A DNA stretch of 64,000 nt from Shimia_B sp038528385. Its GTDB lineage: Bacteria > Pseudomonadota > Alphaproteobacteria > Rhodobacterales > Rhodobacteraceae. Position numbers and translations under genes: made by a program. Of this stretch, positions 8,541 to 16,919 are shown in pieces. Location of the stretch: assembly GCA_038528385.1 (NCBI GenBank), contig JBCBET010000004.1, positions 62,001-126,000 of the forward strand. Reading direction: 5' to 3'. Numbering within the stretch: position 1 is the first letter of the stretch; each line of letters opens with the position of its first letter. The notes below the pieces were generated by a model. It did no database searches, was not told the origin of the DNA, and was given only the letters and a program-made list of their open reading frames with translations.

Positions 8541-8821
8541 TACCTGATCCGCCGCATGCGGATCCGGTTGAGCGTGGTGACGTCGATCTCCACCCCCGGT
8601 CCCCGCGTGCCGAGCCGGACGACGCGGCGAAAGCGTCCCGTGGCGTTCACCTGTTCGCCGTCGCGCCGCGTGGCGAGGCCTTCGTCCACGGTGTCGAGCG
8701 TGTCTTCCACGTCCTGGTCGCGCCGCATCCGGGGGATGGCGCGTGCCGCTGCGTAGCCTGCGAGCGCCACCGCGCCGTAGCGGATCACGAGCGCGCCGAT
8801 GGGTGCCAAGGGTATCGCCAT
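8540..8821 (-). CDS. Small membrane protein of unknown function
   Basis: A 93-residue protein with one hydrophobic segment at residues 5-28 (LAPIGALVIRYGAVALAGYA), then a basic and charged tail with RDQDVEDTLDTVDEG and an Arg-rich C-terminus. I do not recognise a named family. I chose the ATG at 8821 because it follows AGGAGG (minus strand) with good spacing. It overlaps the GST start by one base. Confidence 0.7.
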   Translation of the reverse strand: MAIPLAPIGALVIRYGAVALAGYAAARAIPRMRRDQDVEDTLDTVDEGLATRRDGEQVNATGRFRRVVRLGTRGPGVEIDVTTLNRIRMRRIR

Positions 8822-8924
8822 GTCGTCACCTCCTGGTGCCCAACATAGCCACGCTGGCGCGAAACGCCCAGCGCCGGGTGGGAAGAAAACCCGCGCGCGG
8901 GGGCAAGCCCGTCGCGCCCCGCCC

Positions 8925-10190
8925 TCAGCTGGCCAGAAGAGCCTTGTCCGAGCGGGCATCGATCCGCACGCGCCGGATCGCGCCCACGGGCTGGTCGGAG
9001 GAAAAGTGAACTTCCGCGAAATGCTCCGTGCGTCCCATGCGCGGACTCTCGAGGAGCACCTCCCGTTCCGTGCCTACCTGTGCGGTGAGATGCGCGCTGG
9101 CCGCCGTATCACCCTTCGCCCGCAGCCGCGCGGCGCGGTCCTTGATGGCGCGTCCGTCCACTTGCGGCATCCGGGCCGCGGGCGTGCCGGGGCGCGGCGA
9201 GTAGGGAAAGACGTGGAGCCAGGAAAGTTGACAGCTGTCAACTAATGCCAGCGAGCGCGCGAATTGCGCCTCCGTCTCGGTGGGAAAGCCCGCGATGATA
9301 TCGGCGCCGAAGGTGATACCGGGCCTGAGCCGCCGCGCCTCCTCGCAAAACCGGATGGCATCCTCGCTCAGGTGGCGGCGCTTCATGCGCTTCAGGATCA
9401 GGTCGTCGCCGTGCTGGAGCGAGAGGTGGAGATGGGGCATGAGCCGGGGCTCGGTGGCGATGGCCTCGAGGAATGCTGCGTCCACCTCGATCGAATCGAT
9501 GGAGGAGATGCGCAGCCGCGGCAGATCGGGCACGAGCCGCAGGATGCGCCGCACCAGATCGCCGAGCTTGGGCCCCGCCGGCAGGTCCGCGCCCCAGCTC
9601 GTCATGTCGACGCCCGTGAGCACCACCTCGTTGAAGCCCCGGTCCACCAGCCGCTTCACCTGCTCCACCACCACGCCCGCGGGCACTGAGCGGGAATTCC
9701 CCCGGCCATAGGGGATGATGCAGAACGTGCAGCGATGATCGCAGCCGTTCTGCACCTGCACGTAGGCCCGGCTCCGCGTGCCGAAGCCGTCGATGAGGTG
9801 CCCGGCGGTCTCGGTGACCGACATGATGTCGTTGACCTGCACGCGCTCTGTGTCGCCCGTGGACAGGAGCGACCAGGTGGCGGGCTTCATCTTTTCGGCA
9901 TTGCCGATGACGTGGTCGACCTCGTCCATCCCCGCAAAGCCCGCCGCGTCCACCTGCGCGCCGCAGCCGGTGACGATGATCTTCGCCTCCGGGTTCTCCC
10001 TGCGGCGCTTGCGGATGTCTTGCCGTGCCTTGCGGATCGCCTCCTTCGTCACCGCGCAGGTGTTGATGACGACGGCATCGCCAAGCCCCGCCGCGGCGGC
10101 GAGCTCGCCCATGGCGGCGGTCTCGTAGGCGTTGAGCCGGCAGCCGTGGTTCGAGAAGACCGGCGCCTTGAGGGAGGGAGGCTTCGTCAT
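8925..10190 (-). CDS. mtaB: tRNA t6A37 methylthiotransferase
   Basis: Radical SAM enzyme predicted to convert N6-threonylcarbamoyladenosine-37 to its 2-methylthio form in tRNAs that read ANN codons. The N-terminal UPF0004 domain has cysteines C17, C45 and C76 for the auxiliary cluster. The radical SAM motif CDHRCTFC (C150, C154, C157) follows, and a TRAM-like C-terminal part completes 421 residues. NHGCRLNAYE and INTCAVT favour MtaB over MiaB or RimO. The ATG at 10190 overlaps the dapF stop by 4 bases. A tRNA-Lys gene nearby encodes a possible substrate. Confidence 0.92.
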   Translation of the reverse strand: MTKPPSLKAPVFSNHGCRLNAYETAAMGELAAAAGLGDAVVINTCAVTKEAIRKARQDIRKRRRENPEAKIIVTGCGAQVDAAGFAGMDEVDHVIGNAEKMKPATWSLLSTGDTERVQVNDIMSVTETAGHLIDGFGTRSRAYVQVQNGCDHRCTFCIIPYGRGNSRSVPAGVVVEQVKRLVDRGFNEVVLTGVDMTSWGADLPAGPKLGDLVRRILRLVPDLPRLRISSIDSIEVDAAFLEAIATEPRLMPHLHLSLQHGDDLILKRMKRRHLSEDAIRFCEEARRLRPGITFGADIIAGFPTETEAQFARSLALVDSCQLSWLHVFPYSPRPGTPAARMPQVDGRAIKDRAARLRAKGDTAASAHLTAQVGTEREVLLESPRMGRTEHFAEVHFSSDQPVGAIRRVRIDARSDKALLAS

Positions 10191-11026
10191 AGCGCCGCCA
10201 GGTAGTCCGCCGTGAGCACCCCGTCGAAGACATGGGCCGTGGGCCCCGCCATCCAGACGCCGTCCTCGCGCCAGTCGATCTCGAGCGTACCGCCGTCGAG
10301 CACGATCTCCACCCGCCGCCCGGTGAGGCCGCGCCGCGCCGCCGCCACCGCCGTGGCGCAGGAGGAGGAGCCGGAGGCGAGCGTGATGCCCGTGCCCCGC
10401 TCCCAGACGCGCATGCGAATGCGGGCCTCGCTCAGGATCGTGGCGAATTGCACATTGGTGCGCTCGGGAAAGAGCGGGTGATGCTCGATCTCCGCACCGC
10501 GCCCCACCAGGTCCACGGCCTCGGCATCGGGCACGAAGAAGGTGCAATGCGGATTGCCCATGCCCGTCGCCACCGGCCCGCCATCGAGGGGAAGCGTGAG
10601 CGTGTCCATCTCCCGCGCGAGCGGCACGTCCCGCCAGTCTAGGAGGGGGTGGCCCATGTTGACGGCCACGAGGCCGTCGGCGCGGCGCACGGCCACGAGC
10701 GTACCGCGGCCCGCGACGTCGATGGAGAGCCTTTCGGCGCCCGTGCGCGCCATTTCCCAGTGGGCGATGCAGCGCGTGGCGTTCCCGCAGGCCGCCGAGC
10801 GGGAGCCGTCGGCATTGTAGAACGTCACCCCGATCCCCGCACCCTCCTCCGCCGGCCCCAGCAGCGCGAGCTGATCGCAGCCCACGCCCCGGTGTCGGTC
10901 GGCCAGCGCGGCCACGCGCGCCGGGGCGAGCACGACGTCATGACCGCGCCCGTCGATCACGACGAAGTCGTTGCCGAGCCCGTGCATCTTCATGAACGGC
11001 AGGGAGGAAAGCGGCGCATCCATCAT
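10187..11026 (-). CDS. dapF: Diaminopimelate epimerase with a substituted second active-site motif
   Basis: Interconverts LL- and meso-diaminopimelate for lysine and peptidoglycan synthesis. It has 279 residues. The first catalytic motif is intact: SAACGNATR with C80. The second motif, usually ACGxGxC, reads ASGSSSCAT here, so the position of the second catalytic cysteine is S218; the next cysteine is C223. Other family blocks are present (FMKMHGLGNDFV, NADGS, MGNPHCTFF, PERTNVQF). The change may be lineage-wide rather than inactivating. It is upstream of mtaB with a 4-base overlap. Confidence 0.9.
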   Translation of the reverse strand: MMDAPLSSLPFMKMHGLGNDFVVIDGRGHDVVLAPARVAALADRHRGVGCDQLALLGPAEEGAGIGVTFYNADGSRSAACGNATRCIAHWEMARTGAERLSIDVAGRGTLVAVRRADGLVAVNMGHPLLDWRDVPLAREMDTLTLPLDGGPVATGMGNPHCTFFVPDAEAVDLVGRGAEIEHHPLFPERTNVQFATILSEARIRMRVWERGTGITLASGSSSCATAVAAARRGLTGRRVEIVLDGGTLEIDWREDGVWMAGPTAHVFDGVLTADYLAAL

Positions 11027-11171
11027 GGCGCGAGCGCTTAGCGCAGCGCGCGCCCGCTGGCCAGAGAGGCCGCCCCCCGTGACGGGGCGTCCCGCTGTTC
11101 CGGGCAGCGCCCCGCGCCGCAGGTTTCCGCTTGACCCCTCGGGACACGCTTTCTATGTGCACGGTCTGAGT

Positions 11172-11247
11172 GGGCCGTTAGCTCAGTTGGTAGAGCAACT
11201 GACTTTTAATCAGTGGGTCGCAGGTTCGAACCCTGCACGGCTCACCA
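11172..11247 (+). tRNA. tRNA-Lys (anticodon TTT)
   Basis: A 76-base cloverleaf with acceptor arms GGGCCGT and ACGGCTC, the D-arm motif TAGCTCAGTTGGTAGAGC, anticodon loop CTTTTAA (anticodon TTT), T-arm GGTTCGAACCC, discriminator A and an encoded CCA end. The A37-containing loop makes it a plausible target for MtaB, encoded nearby. Confidence 0.97.
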
Positions 11248-11328
11248 CTCTTCTACAGCTGCACCGAATGCGCACTTTGTCGTGTTGCCGCTTGGCTTTA
11301 CCGGCCCGGGCGGGCTACGTGCCGCGCC

Positions 11329-13398
11329 ATGCACCAGCCGTCCCTTCCTCTCACGCGTGACCTCGTCCTCATCGGTGGCGGACACACCCATGCGCTTGTC
11401 CTGAAGAGCTGGGCCATGGACCCGCTGCCGGGCGTGCGCCTCACGGTGATCAATCCGGGCCCCACCGCGCCCTATTCGGGGATGCTGCCGGGCTTTATCG
11501 CCGGGCACTACAGGCGCGACGAGCTCGATATCGACCTCGTGCGCCTCGTGCGGCGCGCGGGCGGCCGCGTGATAATGGCCAAGGCCACGGGCATCGACCG
11601 CGCGGCGCGGCGCATCGCTGTCGAAGGCCGCCCGCCCGTGGGCTACGACTATGCCTCCCTCGACATCGGCATCACGAGCACTCTGACGGCCCTGCCGGGC
11701 TTCGTGGAGCACGGGCTGCCGGCCAAGCCGCTCGGGCCCTTCGCGACGGCATGGGACGCTTTCATGAAGGAGCCCGGCCCGGCCCGCGTGGCCGTCATCG
11801 GCGCGGGCGTTGCGGGGGCAGAAGTGGCCATGGCCATGGCCTATTCCCTGCGTGAGGCCGGGCGCGCCGCGGAGATCACACTCGTCGATCAGGGGCCCGC
11901 CCTTGCGGCGATCAGCGCGGGCGCGCGGCGGCGGATGCTGCGGGAAATCGAGGGCTACGGCGTGCGCCTCATCGAGCGGGCGCGCCCTGCCCGTGTGGAG
12001 CCGGACCGGCTCATCCTCGAAAGCGGGGAAGAGATCGCGAGTGACCTCACCGTGGGCGCCGCAGGCTCCAATCCGTATCCCTGGCTCGCCGAGACGGGCC
12101 TCACCGATGCGGCGGGCTTCGTGACGGTGGACAAGTACCTGCGCAGCGACGACGCGCGCATCTTCGCGGTGGGCGATTGCGCCGAGATGGTCACGACCCC
12201 GCGCCCAAAGGCCGGGGTCTTTGCCGTCCGGCAGGCCCCGATCCTCTTCAACAACCTGCGCCATGTGCTGTCCCGCGCGGGCGCGATGAAGCCCTATCCG
12301 GCGCAGAAGGATTACCTCCGCCTCATTTCCACCGGCCGCAAATCGGCGGTGGGCGACAAGTGGGGGCTGAGCACGGAAGGCGACTGGCTCTGGCGACTGA
12401 AAGACCGGATCGACGAGAAGTTCATGGGCAAGCTCAACGGTCGCATGGCCCCCATGAAGGCCGAGCTCCCCTGGCCTCGGGCGCGCGGCGGCGCGGAGCT
12501 GCCGGCGATGATGTGCGCGGGCTGCGGCTCCAAGGTGGGGCGCGGGACGCTGGCGCAGGGGATCGGTGCGCTCGGTGATGACGCGGCTATCCTAGGCGGG
12601 CAGGTTCTGAGCACCGATCACCTGCGCGCGTTCGTCGAGGACCCGGTGGTGATGACGCGTATCGCGGCGATACACGCGCTGGGTGATGTCTGGTCCATGG
12701 GCGCCGCGCCCGAGGCCGCGCTCGCACAGATCATTCTGCCGCGGCAGTCCGAGGCGCTGGCCGAGCGCGCGCTGGCGGAGATCATGGAGACCGCCCGCGC
12801 GACCTTCGCCGAATTCGGTGCGAAGATCGTGGGCGGGCATACGAGTCAGGGCGCGGAGTTTATCGTCGGCTTCACCGTGACGGGCCGCACCGAGGCCCCG
12901 CTCACCCATGGGGGCGCGCAGCCAGGTGATGCTCTCATCCTCACAAAGCCCATCGGCAGCGGGACGATCATGGCCGCGGCGACGCAGGACCGGGTGAGCG
13001 GGCATCACATCGTGGAAGCGCTGCGGGTCATGCAGGAGCCCTCCCATGACGCTTCGCGGATCCTGCGCGCGGCGGGCGCGCGAGCCATGACGGACGTGAC
13101 GGGCTTCGGCCTCCGCGGGCATATCGACACGATCTGCGCGGCCTCCGGTGTCTCCTTCGACCTCGACATGGGCGCGGTCCCGCTCCTGGTCGGAGCGCTC
13201 GAGATGGCCGAGGCGGGGGTGCGCTCCTCGATCTTCGAGGCCAATGGCGGGCATGACGGGCTCTCGCCGCTGGAGGCGCTGGCTTTCGATCCGCAGACCG
13301 CCGGAGGGCTCCTCGCGGCGGTGCCGGGTGGCGAGGCAGCGCGGGATCAGCTCGCGGCGGCGGGCATCTCGGCGGCGGTGCTGGGCCGCTTTTCGTAG
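11329..13398 (+). CDS. selD: Selenide, water dikinase fused to an FAD pyridine-nucleotide oxidoreductase
   Basis: A two-domain protein of 689 residues. Residues 10-380 are a Ndh-like FAD/NAD oxidoreductase: LVLIGGGHTHALVL (FAD Rossmann), VAVIGAGVAGAEVAMAMA (NAD site), IFAVGDCAEM (second FAD contact). Residues 393-689 are SelD, which makes selenophosphate from selenide and ATP. Its start motif AGCGSK holds the catalytic Cys399 and Lys402; STDHLRAFVEDP, IVGGHTSQG and DVTGFGLRGH complete the fold. The oxidoreductase half may supply selenide, but that is inference. The catalytic position is cysteine, not selenocysteine. It converges with mnmH and overlaps its 3' end by 52 bases. Confidence 0.93.
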   Translation: MHQPSLPLTRDLVLIGGGHTHALVLKSWAMDPLPGVRLTVINPGPTAPYSGMLPGFIAGHYRRDELDIDLVRLVRRAGGRVIMAKATGIDRAARRIAVEGRPPVGYDYASLDIGITSTLTALPGFVEHGLPAKPLGPFATAWDAFMKEPGPARVAVIGAGVAGAEVAMAMAYSLREAGRAAEITLVDQGPALAAISAGARRRMLREIEGYGVRLIERARPARVEPDRLILESGEEIASDLTVGAAGSNPYPWLAETGLTDAAGFVTVDKYLRSDDARIFAVGDCAEMVTTPRPKAGVFAVRQAPILFNNLRHVLSRAGAMKPYPAQKDYLRLISTGRKSAVGDKWGLSTEGDWLWRLKDRIDEKFMGKLNGRMAPMKAELPWPRARGGAELPAMMCAGCGSKVGRGTLAQGIGALGDDAAILGGQVLSTDHLRAFVEDPVVMTRIAAIHALGDVWSMGAAPEAALAQIILPRQSEALAERALAEIMETARATFAEFGAKIVGGHTSQGAEFIVGFTVTGRTEAPLTHGGAQPGDALILTKPIGSGTIMAAATQDRVSGHHIVEALRVMQEPSHDASRILRAAGARAMTDVTGFGLRGHIDTICAASGVSFDLDMGAVPLLVGALEMAEAGVRSSIFEANGGHDGLSPLEALAFDPQTAGGLLAAVPGGEAARDQLAAAGISAAVLGRFS

Positions 13399-14438
13399 CC
13401 TGCGACGAGCCCCGCGATGTCGCCCGCGGCGGCGGCGAGATCGGCGGGGCCGAGCCCCGGCAGGTGCACGTGGTGGTCGGGCGCGCGGTGGGACTTGCGC
13501 GAGCGGCGATAGGCCGGGTCGTAGTGATCCTCGGCCAGCGACCGGCAGAGCGCCACCTTTTCTCCCGCGTCGATCAGGGCGCGCCAATGGTCAAGTAGCG
13601 CCTGACCGCGCACGCGCCGGAGCGGGGCGAGCTTGGCCATGAGCGCATCCGCGTCGGCGAGCACCTCCGCATAGGCCTCTGCCAGGTAGCGCGCGCGGGC
13701 CTCGAGCGGGGCCTCGAGCTCGATCACAGGCGCGGCTTTCATCACGGCCCAGAGCGCGGGCGGCAGCGTGATCTGCCCGATCGTGCTGCTCTCCGATTCC
13801 ACGAGGACGGGCCGCGCAGGGTCAGAGGCCAGCAACGCATGGGCAAGGTCGGTCTCGAATGCTTTTTGTGAAGGCTGCGGCACGGACCACGCGCCAAGGA
13901 GGGAGCCGCGGTGCCGCGCGAGGCCCTCGAGGTCGATCACCTGCACCCCGCGGGCGTCGAGGAGCGGCAGGAGCTCCGTCTTGGCCGTACCCGTGAGGCC
14001 GCCGAGCTTGACAATGCGATGCGGCAGCGCCGTGTCGTAGAGCGCCTCCGAGACGAGGCGGCGATAGGTGCGATACCCGCCCTCGATGACATCCGCGCGC
14101 CAGCCGATCTCGCGGAGCATCCAGGCGAAGGAGCCCGAGCGCTGACCTCCGCGCCAGCAATAGACGAGGGGCTTCCAGCCGCCGTCCTTGCCCGCCAGCG
14201 TCGTTTCGATGTGGCGGGCAGCGTTGTGAAAGACCTTGGCCGCGCCGATCTTGCGCGCGCGGAACGGGCTCTCCTGCTTGTAGATCGTGCCGACCTCGGC
14301 GCGCTCGGCATCGTCGAGCACCGGCAGGTTGATGGCGCCGGGCACATGGTCCTCGGCGAATTCCGAGGGGGAGCGGACGTCGATGATCGTGTCGACGTCC
14401 AGGGCTGCGAACTGCGCGAGGTTGGTGAGTTTGACCAT
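13347..14438 (-). CDS. mnmH: tRNA 2-selenouridine synthase
   Basis: Replaces sulfur with selenium at the wobble 2-thiouridine of tRNAs for Lys, Glu and Gln, using selenophosphate from SelD. It has 363 residues. An N-terminal rhodanese domain (IIDVRSPSEFAEDHVPGAIN) contains the catalytic Cys94 in YCWRGGQRSG. A P-loop domain follows with GLTGTAKTELL near residues 148-158. The ATG at 14438 begins MVKLTNLAQF. The neighbouring SelD fusion supplies the substrate, and tRNA-Lys(TTT) nearby is a likely target. The last 52 bases overlap the end of the selD fusion on the other strand. Confidence 0.93.
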   Translation of the reverse strand: MVKLTNLAQFAALDVDTIIDVRSPSEFAEDHVPGAINLPVLDDAERAEVGTIYKQESPFRARKIGAAKVFHNAARHIETTLAGKDGGWKPLVYCWRGGQRSGSFAWMLREIGWRADVIEGGYRTYRRLVSEALYDTALPHRIVKLGGLTGTAKTELLPLLDARGVQVIDLEGLARHRGSLLGAWSVPQPSQKAFETDLAHALLASDPARPVLVESESSTIGQITLPPALWAVMKAAPVIELEAPLEARARYLAEAYAEVLADADALMAKLAPLRRVRGQALLDHWRALIDAGEKVALCRSLAEDHYDPAYRRSRKSHRAPDHHVHLPGLGPADLAAAAGDIAGLVAGYEKRPSTAAEMPAAAS

Positions 14439-14473
14439 CCCGCGAGGATAGCCTGCGCGCGGCGGGTGTAAAC

Positions 14474-15243
14474 TCAGGCGCGGGTGCGGGCGCGGAGAGG
14501 CTCCGGCGCGGCGCCGACGCCCGGCACGATCTCGGCCCCGGGCAGGCGGCTGGCGTCCCACGCGACATCGCTCGTGAGCCGCACGCAGCGCGCGCGCCCG
14601 TGCCGGCGGCCTCGAGGATCTCCACGATCTCGGCGGTGTCGGTGGACGGGATCCAGGGCAGGATCGGGTTCTGCCAGACGGTGAGGCGGATTTCGCCCGC
14701 CCCATGGATGCGCGCGACGGCGGCGAGCGTGCGCATCTTCGCGGGGCTCAAGCGGCCCAGTTCGAGCGCGACGCCCACGTAGCTGAGCCCGGGCTGCTTT
14801 TGCCGGTGCACGTGGATATGGACCTGCCGGTCGACGGGCGTGCGCGGGCGGTCATGGAATCGGTCCACGCGCTTGAGGGTCACGCCCTTGGCGTCGAGCT
14901 TCTCCTGCGTGCGCGGGTGGACGCATCATGTAACCCTGGCTCGCGGGCTCCACGTTGAAAAAGCCGAGATTGCGGACGAGAGTTTGGTGGAGCCCGTCGG
15001 CCATCACGTCCTCTTTCGTCCAATCCTCGAGCCGCGCCCAGATATCGAGGGCGTGCTCCCTGTGCTTGGCCAGCTCCTCCTTGCAGAGATCCTCGAGCGG
15101 GATGCCATGAACTTCCTCCTCCACCGGCGCGGACGTGCCGGCGGCGGGCGCGAAGGCCTTGTGCAGGTTCAGGCCCATCAGAACGCGGGCGAGGTATTCC
15201 TGCTGTTCACGGGTGAAGCCTTGGGGGGGGGGGCGTCCGACAT
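14474..15243 (-). pseudogene. Decayed nirA-like ferredoxin nitrite/sulfite reductase
   Basis: Three pieces in different frames look like one gene. The N-terminal piece contains GFTREQQEYLARVLMG and LCKEELAKHREHALDIWARL. The middle piece contains VDRQVHIHVHRQKQPGLSYV and EIRLTVWQNPILPWIP. A C-terminal piece ends CVRLTSDVAWDASRLPG before TGA at 14474. The first two match the ferredoxin-like half-domains of NirA/CysI reductases; the third is of uncertain identity. The siroheme/4Fe-4S cysteine region is absent, so large internal deletions are implied. The likely start ATG (15243) is out of frame with the rest because of a run of 11 C on this strand (15223-15233). It is a remnant of about 770 bases, against roughly 1.7 kb for an intact homologue. 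Confidence 0.75.
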
Positions 15244-15614
15244 CGCTGAGATCCTGGAGGGCAGGGGCGCGCACGGGGCAGGCCCTGCAACAAGGGAAGC
15301 TAGGCATCGGGCTCCGGGGAGCGCGGCTGGGGCGCGGACGGCATAGTTGCCGCTCACAGGCGCTCACCGCCGTGGGCGCGCCATGCAAAGCCCCCTCCGC
15401 AGTGCAGCGAATAATCTGCACCCTCGGTCGCGCTGCCCTCGAAATAGGCAGATGTGCGGCCGCAGGATCATTTCCGGCGCGATTTCGGGTCCTGCCGCGG
15501 CTTCGCTCACGGTTTGGGGGGCACGAACTCACGCTTTCCTCACTGCGTGAAACGCGAAAGACCGGCCATGCTTTCCCCAACGTAAGAGCGACTCAACGAG
15601 GGGAGACCGGTACG
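15244..15614. other. 371-base gap between the decayed reductase and the 15.6 kb gene
   Basis: No open frame here has protein-like composition. The right end is presumably the promoter and leader of the gene at 15615, with AACGAGGGGAGACCGG just before its ATG as the ribosome site. I see no clear -35/-10 pair, repeat or RNA gene. Confidence 0.5.
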
Positions 15615-16856
15615 ATGGCTCAGTCACAGCGACGCGAAATGCCCGGCGAGGATCGCGGCACGAAGCTCTCTCTTCTCGAGGCGTTCTCCTATTTCGATCT
15701 GGCGGGCCCCGCGCCCGGCGGGACGGTCACGCGGATCACCGTCTCACCCTGGCGCGAGGGCTACGCCACCGACCCCTATGCCCTGGCCGAGGATGGCAAG
15801 CTTCAGGCCTGGCTCGCATCGACGGCCGCCGAGCGCGTGATCCTCTCGGGCTGGCCTGACACGCCGTTCCCGGATCTGCGCGCCGCGCTTTTCGCCATCT
15901 GGGAGGCGCTGCCCCACGCGCAGATCGTGCTGGAAGGGGCCGCGTCCTCCGCGGCGCTGGACAAGGCGCTGGCGCTCTGGCCCGACCAGGTGGTGACCGT
16001 GCCGGAGCCCGGCCCGCTGCCCTCCCGGGTGGCGGTGGCCGAGAGCCGCGCGCCGGCCGCCGCGCAAGCCCCGACCCAGGACGACCTGGAAGCGGAGCAT
16101 GCCGCGCTTCTTGAACGGATGGACCAGCCGGAACCGCCGAAGCGGGTCGATCTGCGCATGGTTCATCTGCGCGAGGCCACGACCGCCGGGCGCGCGGAGC
16201 GCCGCGCCATGTCGGGCCTATCGGCCGATGATCAGGCCCGCGCGACGCTCCACGGGCTCGGCGCCGTGGCGTCGAACGCGCTCATTCCCAGCCTCGACCG
16301 ACGGGGCGGCGCGGCGCTGCATCTCGGGCGCGGCTACATGCTCGATCTCGCCGCGACCGGCGCGGAGATCACCCGGCTCGAGGGCAGCCTGCAGCGCGGC
16401 TCCGGTCCGGCGGTGATCTTCGACCCGCGGCCGGGAAAGGTGCTCAAGCACGAGATGGTCCATGTCCTCTCACTCGGGCGCGACCGGCAGGCGCGGGCCG
16501 CGATCTCGGCGCTGCGCGTGGTGGGCCACGGCACGCGCCATGTCCACATGGTCGCCGCCGACCCCGCCGCTGCCGAGCAGGTCTCCCCCGGCGGCTTCGT
16601 TTTCTCCGACGGCTGGAAGCTCGTGGGCCTCGTCATCGCGACGGTGGGAACGGGGGGCACGGGCTTTGCCGCGCTGCGCACCGGCGCGCTCTGGGATGAC
16701 CTGACGCTGCAGGCCGATCTCGGATCTGCGGAGGCGGCCGAAACGCTCGCGCAACTGAGCGCGCTGCGCACCCTGCCCGCCGCGCGTCGTCGGCACCTCG
16801 CGGAGACGTTTCATCCGGTGCTCGTGTTCCCCTCGAGCCCGGATCGCGGGCGGTAG
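15615..16856 (+). CDS. Unrecognised 413-residue protein with an HExxH sequence
   Basis: I do not recognise a family. The N-terminus (LSLLEAFSYFDLAGPAPGG) has no signal peptide or membrane helix. Residues about 1-125 look like one alpha/beta unit, followed by an Ala/Pro-rich linker to about residue 160, then a second region. That region contains VLKHEMVHVLSLG near residue 281, which fits the zinc-protease pattern HExxH, though a chance match cannot be excluded. The ATG at 15615 follows GAGGGGAGA. It is convergent with the subtilase operon and ends at a strong terminator. Its association with that operon is positional only. Confidence 0.75.
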   Translation: MAQSQRREMPGEDRGTKLSLLEAFSYFDLAGPAPGGTVTRITVSPWREGYATDPYALAEDGKLQAWLASTAAERVILSGWPDTPFPDLRAALFAIWEALPHAQIVLEGAASSAALDKALALWPDQVVTVPEPGPLPSRVAVAESRAPAAAQAPTQDDLEAEHAALLERMDQPEPPKRVDLRMVHLREATTAGRAERRAMSGLSADDQARATLHGLGAVASNALIPSLDRRGGAALHLGRGYMLDLAATGAEITRLEGSLQRGSGPAVIFDPRPGKVLKHEMVHVLSLGRDRQARAAISALRVVGHGTRHVHMVAADPAAAEQVSPGGFVFSDGWKLVGLVIATVGTGGTGFAALRTGALWDDLTLQADLGSAEAAETLAQLSALRTLPAARRRHLAETFHPVLVFPSSPDRGR

Positions 16857-16880
16857 ACTCTCCCGGCTACCACCTGCAGA

Positions 16881-16915
16881 GAGGGGCGGCTTTCCCGGGC
16901 CGCCCCTCGTTTTTT
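16881..16915 (+). terminator. Rho-independent terminator after the 413-residue gene
   Basis: The stem GAGGGGCGGC / GCCGCCCCTC (16881-16890 and 16899-16908) with an 8-base loop is followed by GTTTTTTT. It lies 25 bases after the stop at 16856 and just before the convergent subtilase gene ends at 16920. Confidence 0.9.
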
Positions 16916-16919
16916 TGCT

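Noticed and set aside
12508..12534. A selenocysteine (TGA) in the SelD active site
   Set aside because: The catalytic position is TGC (Cys399) and no in-frame TGA occurs; no selenoprotein or SECIS is needed.
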